Both the position numbers and the translations under genes were made by a program. DNA of 64,000 nucleotides from Eurosta solidaginis (taxonomy: Eukaryota; Arthropoda; Insecta; Diptera; Tephritidae): the NCBI RefSeq assembly GCF_040869045.1, contig NC_090319.1, positions 65,444,779 through 65,508,778 on the forward strand, written 5' to 3'. The notes under the pieces were generated by a model that saw nothing but the letters and a program-made list of their open reading frames with translations, was not told the DNA's origin and made no database searches. Shown here piece after piece: positions 45,046 to 56,382 of the stretch (positions within the stretch are counted from its first letter, which is position 1; the number at the start of each line of letters is the position of its first letter).

Positions 45046-47520
45046 TTATTGTTTAATATTGTGATTGTCGGCTGCTTTTTCCAGCCTGGAAAGTAACTCA
45101 TTTAAATTCGTTATTTCGTTAGCAGTCACGATATTAAGTAAATTATATTTTTTATGTTTTAAATGCGCATAAATTTGTAAATTGGAGATCTCCTTATGTT
45201 TATTATATTGTATTGTTGATTTTACTCGCGGTATCTTTTTTGAAAAATCGTATGAAAATTTATCATAAACTTGTACTTTATTATCGTTAGAGGTCGTATC
45301 ATTTAAACTTATTTTTTCATTTTGTAATTCTTGTTGTTTAGTTTGTGATCGCCTTTTAATGGCTAAAACGTGTTTTGTCGAATCTTTAATCTCGTCTATA
45401 CTTATACGCGAAAGAGCATCAGCCACAACATTCGATTTTCCTTTAATATATTCAATTGTAAAATTGTATTCTGAAAAAGTTAATCTGATTCTAGAGAGTT
45501 TCGAGGAAGGATCTTTCATATTGAATAGATAAACTAATGGTCTATGGTCTGATTTTACCGTGAAATGTGTACCGTAAACATACGGCCGAAAATGTTTTAT
45601 AGCAAAATGTATTGCTAAAAGTTCTAATTCTATGATTGCCTTTTTCTGTTCGGCTTTATTGAAAGATTTTGATGCAAAGCAAATCGGTAAGTCATTATCT
45701 CCATGCTTTTGGCTTAATATAGCGCCACAACCACTCTTAGATGCATCTACAGTGATAATAAATTCTTTTGAAAAATCAGGGTTTTGTAATAATTGAGGAG
45801 AAATTAATGATAATCTTAATTTTTCGAAAGCATTTTCGCAAGCATCATCCCAAACAAATTCAACTTTTTTCCGATTTAGACGATTTAAAGGGGCTGCCAG
45901 TGACGCAAAGTTAGGTATAAAACGCCTATAATAATTTGCAAATGCAACGAATCGCCTAACAGCGTCCTTGTCTTTAGGCTTAGTGTATTTTTTAATTGCG
46001 TCTATTTTTGAGTCATCTGGCAGCAGGCCTTTGAAGGTGCATTTGTGGCCTAAAAAAGTTACTTCAGAACGAAGGAAATTGCATTTGTTGGGATTTAACT
46101 TTAAATTGAATTTTCTACAAGTTTCGAAAACTTTTTCTAAATTTTTGAGGTGATGTGTCTCGCTACATCCGTTGACGATAACATCGTCAATGTACATGAA
46201 AGCTTGATTTGGCGAAATGCCTGAAAATGCTAATGACATCATACGTGAAAAAGAGTTTGGTGCTATATTTAAACCGAAAGGTAAAACTTTCCAACGAAAA
46301 GCTCCTCGATCTGTACTGAAAGATGTAACGTCTCTAGAATTAACATGAAGTGGTATTTGGTGAAAACCAGAAAAAAGATCTAAAGTTGAAAAATATTTGG
46401 CTCTGCCAAGATTGTCGAGTATGTCGTCTACGCGTGCCAACGGAAATTTGTCTGCGATAAGCTTTTTGTTGACTGCTCTGAAATCACCGCACATACGATA
46501 AGACTTTTGGCCTGAAGGATCTATTTTCGGTACCAAAATTAAAGGACTGTTATAATTAGAAAAGCTGGGTTCTATTAAATCATTTCGCATTAAATTTTCG
46601 ACTTGTTTATTAATTTCTTCACGTTGTGTATATGGTAAACGATAATTTTTTATATAGACTGGATTTTTATCAGTTAAACGTAGCTTTTGTTCGTAAAAAT
46701 TATTTAAAGTCATACGATCAATTTTTAAAGCGAATACATCGGCATATTTTAAGCATAAATCTAGTAATTGTTTTTGAGCATAACCCGGCATTTGATTTTT
46801 CAAAATTTTCGTTAATTCCTCTAATCGTTTTTGATCTTTTGAAGTTTCATTGATTTTGTAGACATTGTAGTTGGTGATATCTTCCGTTACGATATTGCAA
46901 TTGTTGACATGTTTTACTTCGTCAGTAATATTTAAAATTTTTATAACTGGATTATTTGTGTCAACAATGCACTTTGCCGTAAAAACACCACTACAGATCA
47001 CTTGTGAGTCTACAAAAACGGGATTGTCGCATTCTGGTAATTTAAATAACCGATAAACTTCACATCTCGGAGGAATAACTAAAGAATCAGTGCTTGTGCC
47101 GTGTAAAATTGGTATATTTGCGTTATCTAATCCGGTATTAATAGTTATGCTATCGCTTGCATAATTAATAATGCATTTATTTAATTTTAAAAAGTCTTTG
47201 CCGAGTATTCCGTCTGAAGGTATATTGAAATCGTCGTTAACTACATGTAAAGTATGCGGTATTAAAAATTTATATGCAATTAATTTGGTTTTTACTAAAG
47301 TTGAAATTGTTTCTGCTGTTACGCCTGTTATATTAATAATTTCATTACTATTAAAGTTACAATTTTGAGATAAACTTGAAATTTTGATTAAAGAAATATC
47401 TGCTTGAGAATCTACTAGAAAAGTACACGGTTTGTAGGAATCGCTACATTGGAGTTCAATAAAATCTGAATAATTAAGGTTCAAGCAGTAGACGGATTTT
47501 AATATTTTTGAAGAAGATTC
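45046..47520 (-). CDS. pol: mdg1-like Pol: protease, RT, RNase H
   Basis: Over 810 codons open on the minus strand. Domains in order: retropepsin with VDSQADISLI (residues about 24-33), where DSQ replaces the usual DTG; RT with YRMCGDFRAVNKKL, FSTLDLFSGFHQIPL, LPFGLNIAPNSF and catalytic AFMYIDDVIV; the connection segment; RNase H with ITVDASKSGCGAILSQ, IELELLAIHFAI and TVKSDHRPLVYL; and the linker up to the stop at 45046. The frame overlaps the end of gag in the -1 frame, so expression would need a frameshift. The TAA at 45046 is within the expected polyprotein: the reading stays open beyond it for about 30 codons before the integrase. It is therefore probably a nonsense mutation. Confidence 0.9.
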   Translation of the reverse strand, partial: ESSSKILKSVYCLNLNYSDFIELQCSDSYKPCTFLVDSQADISLIKISSLSQNCNFNSNEIINITGVTAETISTLVKTKLIAYKFLIPHTLHVVNDDFNIPSDGILGKDFLKLNKCIINYASDSITINTGLDNANIPILHGTSTDSLVIPPRCEVYRLFKLPECDNPVFVDSQVICSGVFTAKCIVDTNNPVIKILNITDEVKHVNNCNIVTEDITNYNVYKINETSKDQKRLEELTKILKNQMPGYAQKQLLDLCLKYADVFALKIDRMTLNNFYEQKLRLTDKNPVYIKNYRLPYTQREEINKQVENLMRNDLIEPSFSNYNSPLILVPKIDPSGQKSYRMCGDFRAVNKKLIADKFPLARVDDILDNLGRAKYFSTLDLFSGFHQIPLHVNSRDVTSFSTDRGAFRWKVLPFGLNIAPNSFSRMMSLAFSGISPNQAFMYIDDVIVNGCSETHHLKNLEKVFETCRKFNLKLNPNKCNFLRSEVTFLGHKCTFKGLLPDDSKIDAIKKYTKPKDKDAVRRFVAFANYYRRFIPNFASLAAPLNRLNRKKVEFVWDDACENAFEKLRLSLISPQLLQNPDFSKEFIITVDASKSGCGAILSQKHGDNDLPICFASKSFNKAEQKKAIIELELLAIHFAIKHFRPYVYGTHFTVKSDHRPLVYLFNMKDPSSKLSRIRLTFSEYNFTIEYIKGKSNVVADALSRISIDEIKDSTKHVLAIKRRSQTKQQELQNEKISLNDTTSNDNKVQVYDKFSYDFSKKIPRVKSTIQYNKHKEISNLQIYAHLKHKKYNLLNIVTANEITNLNELLSRLEKAADNHNIKQ

Positions 47521-47522
47521 GG

Positions 47523-48737
47523 TTAATTGTCTAAATCGTGATCCTGATCCCCCAGTGTTCGCTCCTGAGGGTCGTTCACGTTTAAAGCGCGTACATTGGC
47601 ATTACTTCGCGAATTTGAACGTCTATTATTATTATTAGCATTATTGTTACTACTACTAGGCTGATTGTTTCTATTAGTGCTATATCTGTCATTATTACCT
47701 CTATTAGAATTATTGTACCCATAATTATTATTGTTGTAGTTATTTCTATTGTTATTGTTGAATCTTGCATTTGGATTTTTGTACCTACTATTGAAATTAT
47801 TACCTCTATAATTTCCTCGAAAGCTACTTTGCCAATTACCACGAGTACGGAATGCTAGTACTTGTCTTTCCTTAACTTCATTATTACGTTCAACAATCAT
47901 TTTTGCAACTACGTCTTTTGAATCACTGAAGGTAGTTGAAGCCAGGATGGATTTGACCAATTCTGAACGAGTGTTCAACCTGCACACATTCACTGTTTGC
48001 TCTACGGCCATTTCATGTGCCTTGTCTTGTGTCATACCTTCAATAATCAAAGAACGTTCCAATGCGTCGGATAGTTCTTCAACGCGCTTAGCAAAGTCTG
48101 AGTAGTTATTATTGATGACATGTAAAGACGCGATTTTACCAGAAACAACTTTCGAGTTGTCGGGTTTTATTCTATTTCTCAAGGCAGTCTTTATGTCATC
48201 GACTGAATTTATTACGGTTGGTAATGCTTCGCGTGCTTTTCCAAGTTTGGATTTCAAAAATGCAATAAAAGTGCTATTTAAATTTTCATCTGAGAAGACT
48301 TCAATTAATTTTATTTTGTCGATAAAAGATTCTAATGCCAGTGGATCGCCGCTGTAGTTGTCCCTAATAATTGAGGCGCAACTGATAATGAATACCTTTT
48401 TCTGTTCTGAGGTTACCATGATTGAAATATTGTTATTCGATTGTAAATCTGAAGAAGTATTTGTTGAAGGCAAAGTAGAAGAATTTAAAGTAGAGTGAAA
48501 ATTGGAAAAGTCAGCTCCTGAATGAAAATTGGAAGTGCTAGTTAGTAGGTTGTCTGAATTATTAGACGGATTTGCTGAAGGCTGAGTGTGTATAATATTA
48601 GTTACTGACTGAAAATTTGAATTATTACTTTCTGCGATATCTGAGTCATTAAATCCTCAAAAATCTTCTTGACGAGCTAATGAACACCTTCCTTTAGAGC
48701 TTGATTTATCGCTGGAATTGCCCTCAGAATCGGACAT
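47523..48737 (-). pseudogene. gag: mdg1-like Gag, one nonsense codon
   Basis: Structural Gag of an mdg1/412-type element. The best start is ATG 48737 (MSDSEGNSSDKSSSKGRCSL), followed after 25 codons by an in-frame TGA (48661-48659). The frame is otherwise open to 47523. A second Met (48473) follows the stop and gives 316 residues. The capsid-like part (KVFIISCASIIRDNYSGDPL to VAKMIVERNNEVKERQ) is followed by an Arg/Asn/Gly-rich tail (NWQSSFRGNYRGNNFNSRYK), used for RNA binding in place of CCHC knuckles. Confidence 0.88.
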
Positions 48738-51014
48738 GTGTTCGAAATAGGGTAATTTTATTGAAAATTATTTTAAAAGAAAAAAATTTTGTAAATCAGG
48801 TAAGAATTTTGTAAATCCGAGTATTATTTGAAAATCCTGTTAATATTTGTCGCGTTTGCTATAAATTTTATAAAATGGTAAGTGTGGTTAAGAAAATTAT
48901 ATAATTTGTTTTTTTTTGAAAACAAAGGAACATCCGGTCTGCGGATTTTCTCTAAATTATAGGCTAGAGAAATGCCTACCCCCCTTCCGTGCCGAACTTG
49001 TTTTCACAAGCCTAACCAAAATTTTTCCGAATATACGGCGATGTTTACGACCACATCGCTTTATATTGAAGGTATGAAAAGTATGACGTATATTATATCA
49101 CGGACGCACCGCTTCTAATAAAATTTCCAAAATGTTTTTATAATTCCCATAGCAATCGAACAAAATGAATGAAAATATTTTATTGTTTCCATATTAAATT
49201 CAGTTTTTGTATATGAAGGCAAAAATTTCATTTCCTGGCATATCAGAGGACGATTTTATTATAAAATAATAAATTTTTGATTTAAAGAGGCTTAGAAACA
49301 GATTTGCTGTGATAATAATAAATTCAATATTATTTTAATTTTTCTCAAAACCATTTCGTAGGCGTTGAGGTTATTTGTTTATAAATATTTAGAGTATGAA
49401 AGTAAATTGTTTACAAAATATGAAAAACTGTTTGTCAACTTTTTCGACATGGAAATTTTTAAATTACTTTCATAAGCGTTTTTTTTTTTTTTTTTTTCAA
49501 TAACTGGACGCTTATTTCTAAATGATTTATAAGCAAAAATTCACGGTTTTATAAGCTTAATGCAATTTCCATATTATTATAATAACCACTAAATTTCAAA
49601 TATTTCCGAAAAGTTGCTGATTTAAATATTGCCAAAACAATAAAGTTGCAAGTAAATTTGCAACGCAAATCAATAGCTGAATGTTTTTATAGATAGGGCA
49701 TTTGAAATTTATTAGTAGGCACATTAAAATATATAGTTGCTTACTGCTATGATCGGCCTTATGGCAAAACGCGAAACCCGAAATTTAAAATTTAGTTTAC
49801 TTTGAATTATTATGCAAATTTTAAATTTTTATCAATATTGGTAGAAATATATGTAAGAATAATTAGAAATAGAAATAAATGGTTACATACGTATATTTAC
49901 GGCAGTTACCCCTTTCTGCTGCCGGTCTGGTACTGCTTTTTCATGGTGCTCCACTGCTGCCAATATACTCTCCGCTGCTGCTGTTTTTGCTGGAGATTCC
50001 TCTGTCGGCGTTTACTCTTCCGGATTTTTCTTTCTCTGCTGATAAAGTTGTTTTCACGGCTTTAGCGCCATTATTTATTCGCCGTTATATTAAATGGTTT
50101 CTGGCGTGATTATGTGCCGTTAACCATGCGATTGGCTTTTTTTTTTTTTTTAGCGCTTTTGTTAGCTGTACACACCAGCATATATGTATATGTATATAAG
50201 CCAAAACTGCCGTGGCTTTATTTTATTTAAAAGTTTTACGAAAATTTGTTTGTAGATAATTTTTTAAGTAGTTTGTATAAATTTCGTGATATTTATGACA
50301 TATTTGCATTTTTTTTTTGCGTAGGGTTAAATTTCCATGTATTTAGTTGAAAATGTCGAAATTTGTTAGAATTTAATATTAAGTAATGTAGTAAATTTTC
50401 GTAGTTTGAGTAGAAATTTTGATTTGTTTTCGCCAGTATTTCGAACTTGAACAATTTTTGTAATTTATTGATTTTATGCTTTTGTAGTAATTTTTTGAAT
50501 TAGTTGAAAAAAAATGTTTGAATTTAATGTGTGTATTTCGTAAAGATTTGTTTTGCAAATACTTAGCTTAAAATTGTTTGTGGTATTTTTTTTGTTCAGA
50601 ATTAATGGTGTTTACTAAATTTGTCCATACAGTTATGATTCTTCACTTTGAAAGTTTTTTTTTTTGAAAAATTTGTGTTTAAAGAATTTTAGACTTTGAA
50701 TTTTTATGTAATTTTTTCATTTTGTACTTTTTGTAGTTTTTTCTTCGTTTTAACATTTTTATATTTTTCCTTTATTTAAAACGACCCATGCACTATAGAC
50801 TTTTGCCTTCTCACACTTATGCTGCTTCTTCCAGAATTTTGTCAAAATGGTCCAATAAAGGAGTCCAATGATGAGGCATATACCCACACATTTTGGGTTT
50901 CACTCTACGGCACTTCATAGTGTTTTTTTTTTCAGCACATTTATTACAATCTTCACGCATTTTACATCTGTAAAATTTAAGACTGTCCAGTTGTCCACTA
51001 TTTTACAATCTGCA
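48738..51014 (-). other. Long 5' leader of mdg1-like element
   Basis: About 2.3 kb between the primer site and gag with no supported ORF, AT-rich with several poly(T) runs. Long leaders are known in mdg1/412-group elements. It may hold the packaging signal; nothing specific is seen. Confidence 0.7.
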
Positions 51015-51033
51015 GATTGTGTCACGGTCGCCA
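51015..51033 (-). promoter_or_regulatory. Primer binding site (mdg1/412 type)
   Basis: The minus strand reads TGGCGACCGTGACACAATC immediately inside the 5' LTR. TGGCGACCGTGACA is the primer site I associate with mdg1 and 412, described as tRNA-Arg. Confidence 0.8.
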
Positions 51034-51556
51034 TGTAAAGTGTCATTTCGATGCCACTTATTTTTGGGCTTGCAGCCACACGCACACACACACAGCAAAA
51101 CACTATTTTAATACATTTTAGTTTCTTTTATTTAAAAATATACTTTTTGGTTTGTTCATACAAATATATATATATATTGTTTTAAGTTCTTATTTTTATA
51201 ATTTAGTTTTTCTGTCTTTCTAATTTGGTTCACTTTAGTTTTACTTAATTTTTAGCGTTTTGTTCTCACGCGGCGGCCGGCTCAATTCTAACTGCAAACT
51301 GTAGAAAAATGCTGACGCTTCAAAGCGGCCCTGCCGCTATGCCAAAAGTGCATAGCGGTAAAATCGCATGATGCAGTGGCGTGATAGAGTCGAGTAACGG
51401 AAGATTCAGCCAATCAGAATTCTCTCCGTCATTCGACTCTTTCACCCAGTAACGCCAAGTGCATACATGCATGGTTGCATGTGGGGGTGATGCCAGCTAT
51501 TTTAGTTTTTAGTTTTATTTTTAGTTTTTAGTTGGCTGGCACTACATGACGCTACA
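51034..51556 (-). repeat. 5' LTR of mdg1-like element
   Basis: 523 bp, four visible differences from the 3' LTR (at the offsets of TGTC/TGGC, AACTGC/AACTAC, TGGGGG/TGGCGG and CACTAC/CACAAC). Confidence 0.93.
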
Positions 51557-51569
51557 ATGCCATGTTTAC

Positions 51570-51905
51570 GCGGCCACCGTGACGGTAGGGTGTTCCGCAT
51601 ACCACACCAAATGTCCTTGATTGAAGTACCAGGCAAAGCAGCACCACAAATTTATAAAGAAGTTTTCCAATTAGAAAGAAGTTTTTTTAAGCGGGGTCGC
51701 CCTTCGGCAGTGGATTGGCAAACACTTCGATTATATTTCTGCCAAAAGCTTCTCAGTAAAAACTCATATGCCTTGCAGCCGCCATTGGGTGGCTGCGTAA
51801 AAAATTTAGGTCTTGAACCGTCAGTTTGTAGGAAAAATTAAGGACTAGCACGAAGCAGTTTGAAAGAGAAGTTCGGTTTAAATCTTATCGGATGTAAATC
51901 GCCCC
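51570..51905 (+). mobile_element. tRNA-derived SINE, diverged copy
   Basis: Matches the reverse complement of 55350-55700 over its length: the tRNA-like head GCGGCCACCGTGACGGTAGG, then GGCAAAGCA, TCCAATTAGAAAGAAG, AAGCGGGGTCG, CGGCAGTG..TTGGCAA, CTTGCAG and TAGGAAAAATTAA. It lies just beyond the mdg1-like insertion. Pol III A/B boxes are decayed. Confidence 0.7.
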
Positions 51906-52149
51906 AAAATATTTTTATCTTATATTCGCACTGAACCTCTCAAACTCTCATTCCGTATTCAGCCTTGAACCAGACGCCAGATTTAAACATACAATACATA
52001 ACATACAAAAACTTAAAACTTTTTAGCGAATAAGGCAGACAACGATCTTGAAAGTTTCATCCGCAAAGTCTAATACACAAAAGCTGAACAACGGAGCATA
52101 AATGGATTGGATAATTTTACCTAGCTCTCCTCTATGCAGCTAACAAAAC

Positions 52150-52665
52150 TTGGGCGGTCCAGTAAATAAAGACGCATCGCATGGACTTCCAATGGGCAGT
52201 ACCTTGTTAACACTCCAATAACCATACATAGATGAGTTTTGGGAAACCCTACTAACAGCGCTTGGAGTCAAAAACGGGCCAGAAAGACCTCGACACCCGA
52301 CAAGCTTAGCTTGCTCAAACCCCATCTGTCCAGAACAGAAAACAAGTAGAGAGAGGCTTTCCAAAGTTTGCAACGACAAACACTTTTAGTTTGCCAGTGT
52401 CAGCTTGGATCAAGAGATTAGCCCGACAGTTTCCAGGTATATCATTTTGCTCAGGCATCCAGATAATTTGTTTCAAAAAGTAGTTGTATGCTACTAATAT
52501 AGTGAAATCCCCATCCTGCTGCATCTGTATGGAGAATGATGAGGTGGAATCATCGAGCCGCTTTATGCTTGGCTGCCCAGCTTTTGCCAGAACTTGGCGA
52601 TAGTATTTCGGTCGCGACTTACTTGAATCTCCGTAGGATTTATTCAAGGTTGAGATAAGTCTCAT
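52150..52665 (-). pseudogene. LINE RNase H remnant
   Basis: The minus strand carries IIWMPEQNDIPGNCRANLL, a decayed form of the WVPGHxxIxGNxxADxLA motif of LINE RNase H domains. The neighbouring sequence is degenerate. The call rests mainly on this one motif. Confidence 0.45.
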
Positions 52666-52689
52666 TCTAAATTGTATCGTTGCTACGCA

Positions 52690-52818
52690 AAGACTCTCTA
52701 TGTAGTTGTAGCTTATGTCACTGTTATTTTATGCGGTATCAGGACGGATCTTCACGCTGTTCAAGTGAGCTTCCGTTACTATGGTAGCTTCCACCTAACC
52801 TAACCTAACCTAACCTAG
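52690..52818 (+). repeat. LINE tail with CCTAA repeats
   Basis: A 3' UTR-like stretch (CTTCCGTTACTATGGTAGCT) followed by about five CCTAA units (52793-52818). The same tail occurs on LINE remnants at 5950 and 14162. Confidence 0.5.
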
Positions 52819-52963
52819 GTCGCACTGAAAGTGAGGTTAAGCAATTCCCCACTTCCTACTTCACCACCAAGCCTCCCGTCTAGGCTGATTGCATAAGTGA
52901 ACAGGTTCACCCGAATCAAGTTTTATATTAACTCCTCACTCCATTCCAACTTTGAGGGAATAG

Positions 52964-53123
52964 GAGTGGTGAATGTGTCAACTTATGTTGAAGACGGCGC
53001 ACAGAGGTGGAATCAAAGTCGTATAGTATTCTACACAAGGCCAGAGTGGTGAATGTGTCAACTTGAGTTGAAGCCGGCGCACAGAGATGGAAACAAAGTC
53101 GTCTAGTACTCTACACGAGGCCA
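52964..53123. repeat. 80-bp tandem duplication
   Basis: Two adjacent copies (52964-53043, 53044-53123), each starting GAGTGGTGAATGTGTCAACT and ending AGGCCA, about nine in ten bases identical. Confidence 0.85.
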
Positions 53124-55345
53124 GAACACCACGGAAGAAATTCGGTTTGGCTACCATAAAGTGCAGCCAATGTACCACCTTTGGAGAGCATCCAGCGTAA
53201 GCCTATTGCACTCCGAAATCTGTTCAAAGCAACCGAAGCCTTCTAGTCCTTTCCTCCATATTGAACTGTACGGCAGCCTGCTGTTAAGCATATCCTTAAG
53301 GTACTTAACCCTATCGGATGGATCAGCGGTACTCCCCTAAAATAAGATTCATATTTCAAACAACCCGACCCACTGTAGAATGTGTATTCAGAAATTTACC
53401 CCGGACAGAAGCATGTGGTGATTCGCATAAGCCACCATTTGGAAGCAACTACAGTCATGATTCTGAAGAACAACATTCATTACCACCACCTAAAGGAGGA
53501 CGACCCCTTCTCTCATTTTTCTTAATTTTGGCTCAACTCTTCCTAAAGTTATACCACTTAACAAGGACCCTTTTAATTGCCGCTGGCAGGACTCTCTGTT
53601 AGGGTCTTTCTATGTTAAGAAGGACACCTCGCAAAAATACTTTGCTTTCGAGGGATCCCTCTAAAAGTTTGAAAACCGAATGCAGAGCTACTTCTGTACA
53701 CCTAGCTTCTTACAATAGGCGTATTGAGATGCCGCAAATTGCTCTCTAGGAATTTTTTTGGTTCAAAATTTGTGCATTAAGTTTAAACTTTTTGGTTTTC
53801 TTGTTAAACCAGAAGTATCAGAAAATTTTTGTTTCTAGATTTTTTAAACCTTTTGATTTTTTTTTACCGTTTTTGATTTTTAGTATTATGGTGAATGGTT
53901 AAGTTTTCAACCCTGTATTAAAAACAAAATTATATGGAATCAGAAATATTAATAAAAGAAATTATATTCTGTATCTGTGTTAAAGTGATGCTCATCTTGC
54001 CTGACTGACTGGGTTTTTTAGTTTGATTTTATGTTAAAACAAAACAAACAAAAAATGCGAAAAGTAAATGAAAGCAGAATTAACATCAATAAAATTTTAA
54101 AGTAGGACACGACGATGAAACAAACAATTTTGTTGGTACTTACTACAATTTCAGTTAGGGCATGAATCATACAGAAAACCGCCTTTGCTACTACATCAGG
54201 TTGATATAAACGATCCGCAGTGTCGTTGATAAACTGTTAACGATAGCTAGTCTACACATTATAAGTGCTAACAAATCGGTATGTAAATGCCAATGTGTAC
54301 ATTAGGGTGTCTCTACATCGGTTGATTTTTTCCACAGTGCTACAAAATGCTTATCTTTGTACATTAAGTACAAGGGAAAAAACTAGCTAGACGTGGCTTT
54401 AGCGCGATCAATTTCAAACTCTACAAAATAGCTGGGGATGTAATCTTCGCCAAGTGTGTTATTGGGAAAAAAGTTAATCAAGATCAAAATTGACTTTATC
54501 AAAATTTTAATTCACTTTACCTTATTTTACCCATTTTTTTCAAATTTTTATATTTTAATTTTTTTTTTTTTATTTTATTCAACTTTATTTTATTGTATTT
54601 TATTTTAAATTATTTTGTATTATGATTGTTTAGCGACCTATTAAATGTTACCTTTTTACTTGCTGGCTCGAGGTCATATAAATAAAAACAAGGTATTTAT
54701 ATTTTGTGCCATATATTTCGATTACACATCGGTAATCGTCTTCAAGGGCGAACTAACAACAAACATAAAAACATATAATGTAACAAACAATAATTTTATA
54801 TTTTAATCAAAACACTTGATACCTACATTATTTCACATTCGTACTGTATGAGGAGGAGTATTAAACTGTTTCTTTTTTGTTAACAAGTGTCTGTATGCTT
54901 GCGCTGTGCTATCAATATCTGTTTTGTAGTTCAGAGAAACTTCCCGAACTTGGGTTGTAATGTGCCGTACGCTATAAACGGTTGTTTGAAAAGCATTCTA
55001 ACTGTTTTCTGCCTAAATTTTATTACGGGGAGCTTAATGCCTTCGAAAGTTTCATACTCCATAATCATATCAAAAAATAAAATGCTTCAACCTTACCGAG
55101 TTAACTCATCGAAACCGATCGCCTTCGTTAATGTTCATATTTAGCGTTACTTTCAAACGTTTTAAAACACTTTAAAATTGTTGTGTCATTTTTCACTGTG
55201 TAATAATAAAAAAGCTTTGCATATTTTGAGGCTGGTTGTGCTTACTCAACTGAATGAATTGGTGAACATAACCAAATATAATAAGCACCAGTAGTTATTC
55301 AGTTCTGGTAAAGTTAAACTTAGCTTAACGCGGCCATTTTGTCAG
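53124..55345. other. AT-rich intergenic, mostly unassigned
   Basis: No host gene seen. 53124-53300 may be decayed LINE sequence. 54690-54760 (CCATATATTTCGATTACACA, ATCGTCTTCAAGGGC) recalls the terminal regions of Penelope-like elements, without a confirming ORF. Confidence 0.35.
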
Positions 55346-55349
55346 GTTA

Positions 55350-55700
55350 AATAAATGTAAAGCGCGAAAACCTCCGAACGGGTTTTAGGCCGAGCTTCTC
55401 TTCCAATTTGCGTCTTGCTCCTATTAATTTTTCCTAAAAATTGGCGGGACGGAACCTACTTGTTTTATGCCGACTCCGAACGGCATCTGCAAGGCAGATG
55501 AGTTGTCACTGAAAGATTTTCAGGGCAGAAATGCACGCGGAATGCTTGCCAAACACTGCCGAGGGACGACCCCGCTTAGAAAATTTGTTTCTTCTAATTG
55601 AAAAAACTTTTTTCTAAAATTTTGATGTTGCTTTGCCCAGGGCGCGAACCGAGGATCTTCGGTGTGGTAGGCGTAGCACGCTACCATCACGGCCGCCGTC
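55350..55700 (-). mobile_element. tRNA-derived SINE, best copy
   Basis: The minus strand starts GACGGCGGCCGTGATGGTAG with an A-box-like segment (TGATGGTAGCGTGCTACG) and a B-box-like GGTTCGCGCC about 35 bases on. A body follows (AAGCGGGGTCGTCCCTCGGC, GGAGTCGGCATAAAACAAGT, GGAAGAGAAGCTCGGCC), ending TTTACATTTATTTA. Partial or diverged copies lie at 51570-51905 and 28570-28690. Confidence 0.75.
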
Positions 55701-56376
55701 AGGTTACTTAGTAAAAAAAACTTGTCTCTAAGGGTGTATTGCCGAGAGCCATTTGCCATGGTTAAGAAGCAAAAGTAACAGGCGAATTCCACGAAAATGT
55801 ACTTACATATATCGACCTCTCATAAAATAAAAATTGTGTTTTTGTATCAATAATATTTGGATTTAAATTTTATTTAATTTAAAAATTTTTTATTTCTTGG
55901 TTTTACAATAATATATATGTACTTTTATATTTTTTTGTTACATCCAGTACGTTGTCAATACACGTTATGATTTTTTACTTTTTTCCCATACCAGTACTTT
56001 TTTGAAGGTTTTACATTTATGTCAGTAAAATAAATCATAAATAAAGTTCGTGATTGGTCTCCACTGCATTTCTGATGTATGTATGATTGCTAAGTTTCAA
56101 AATACTGTTATGAGTGTGAACATAAAATGGTTAGATCTAGTTTAAATTTAACGAGATCTAGATTGCGTACTTAATTCCTAATCGTTAATTAAATAATAAG
56201 ATTTCCTATATAAATTTTTCCCAGCGATAATCGATAATTATGAACAAATTTTAGAGATGCCGATTTTCTTCATTAAAAAAAAAACAACGCTTCTAGAGTG
56301 CAATGTCTACATTGAAGCACGAAATCAAAGAGAAATATGAAAATTTACCAGAAAGTAACCATAGAACTAGGTTGAA
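55701..56376. other. AT-rich intergenic
   Basis: Nothing recognised. Confidence 0.4.
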
Positions 56377-56382
56377 ACATAT

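Larger units (their letters stand above)
43317..51556 (-). mobile_element. mdg1/412-like LTR retrotransposon, complete ends
   Basis: 8.24-kb Ty3/gypsy-type element on the minus strand, flanked by the 4-bp duplication ATGC (43313-43316 and 51557-51560). Both LTRs are 523 bp and differ at only 4 positions that I can see. From the 5' LTR (right side): primer site matching mdg1/412, long leader (51015-48738), gag, pol (protease, RT, RNase H, broken integrase), 3' tract, 3' LTR. No env, as usual for the mdg1/412 group. The insertion is young by LTR identity, yet its genes carry several disabling changes. Confidence 0.95.

Noticed and set aside
52793..52818. CCTAA (TTAGG) repeats as a telomere or interstitial telomere
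   Set aside because: Flies lack TTAGG telomeres, and the same short stretch ends the LINE remnants at 5950 and 14162, so it is a LINE tail.
53318..53602. 94-codon plus-strand ORF
   Set aside because: No recognisable domain; lies in decayed repeat sequence.
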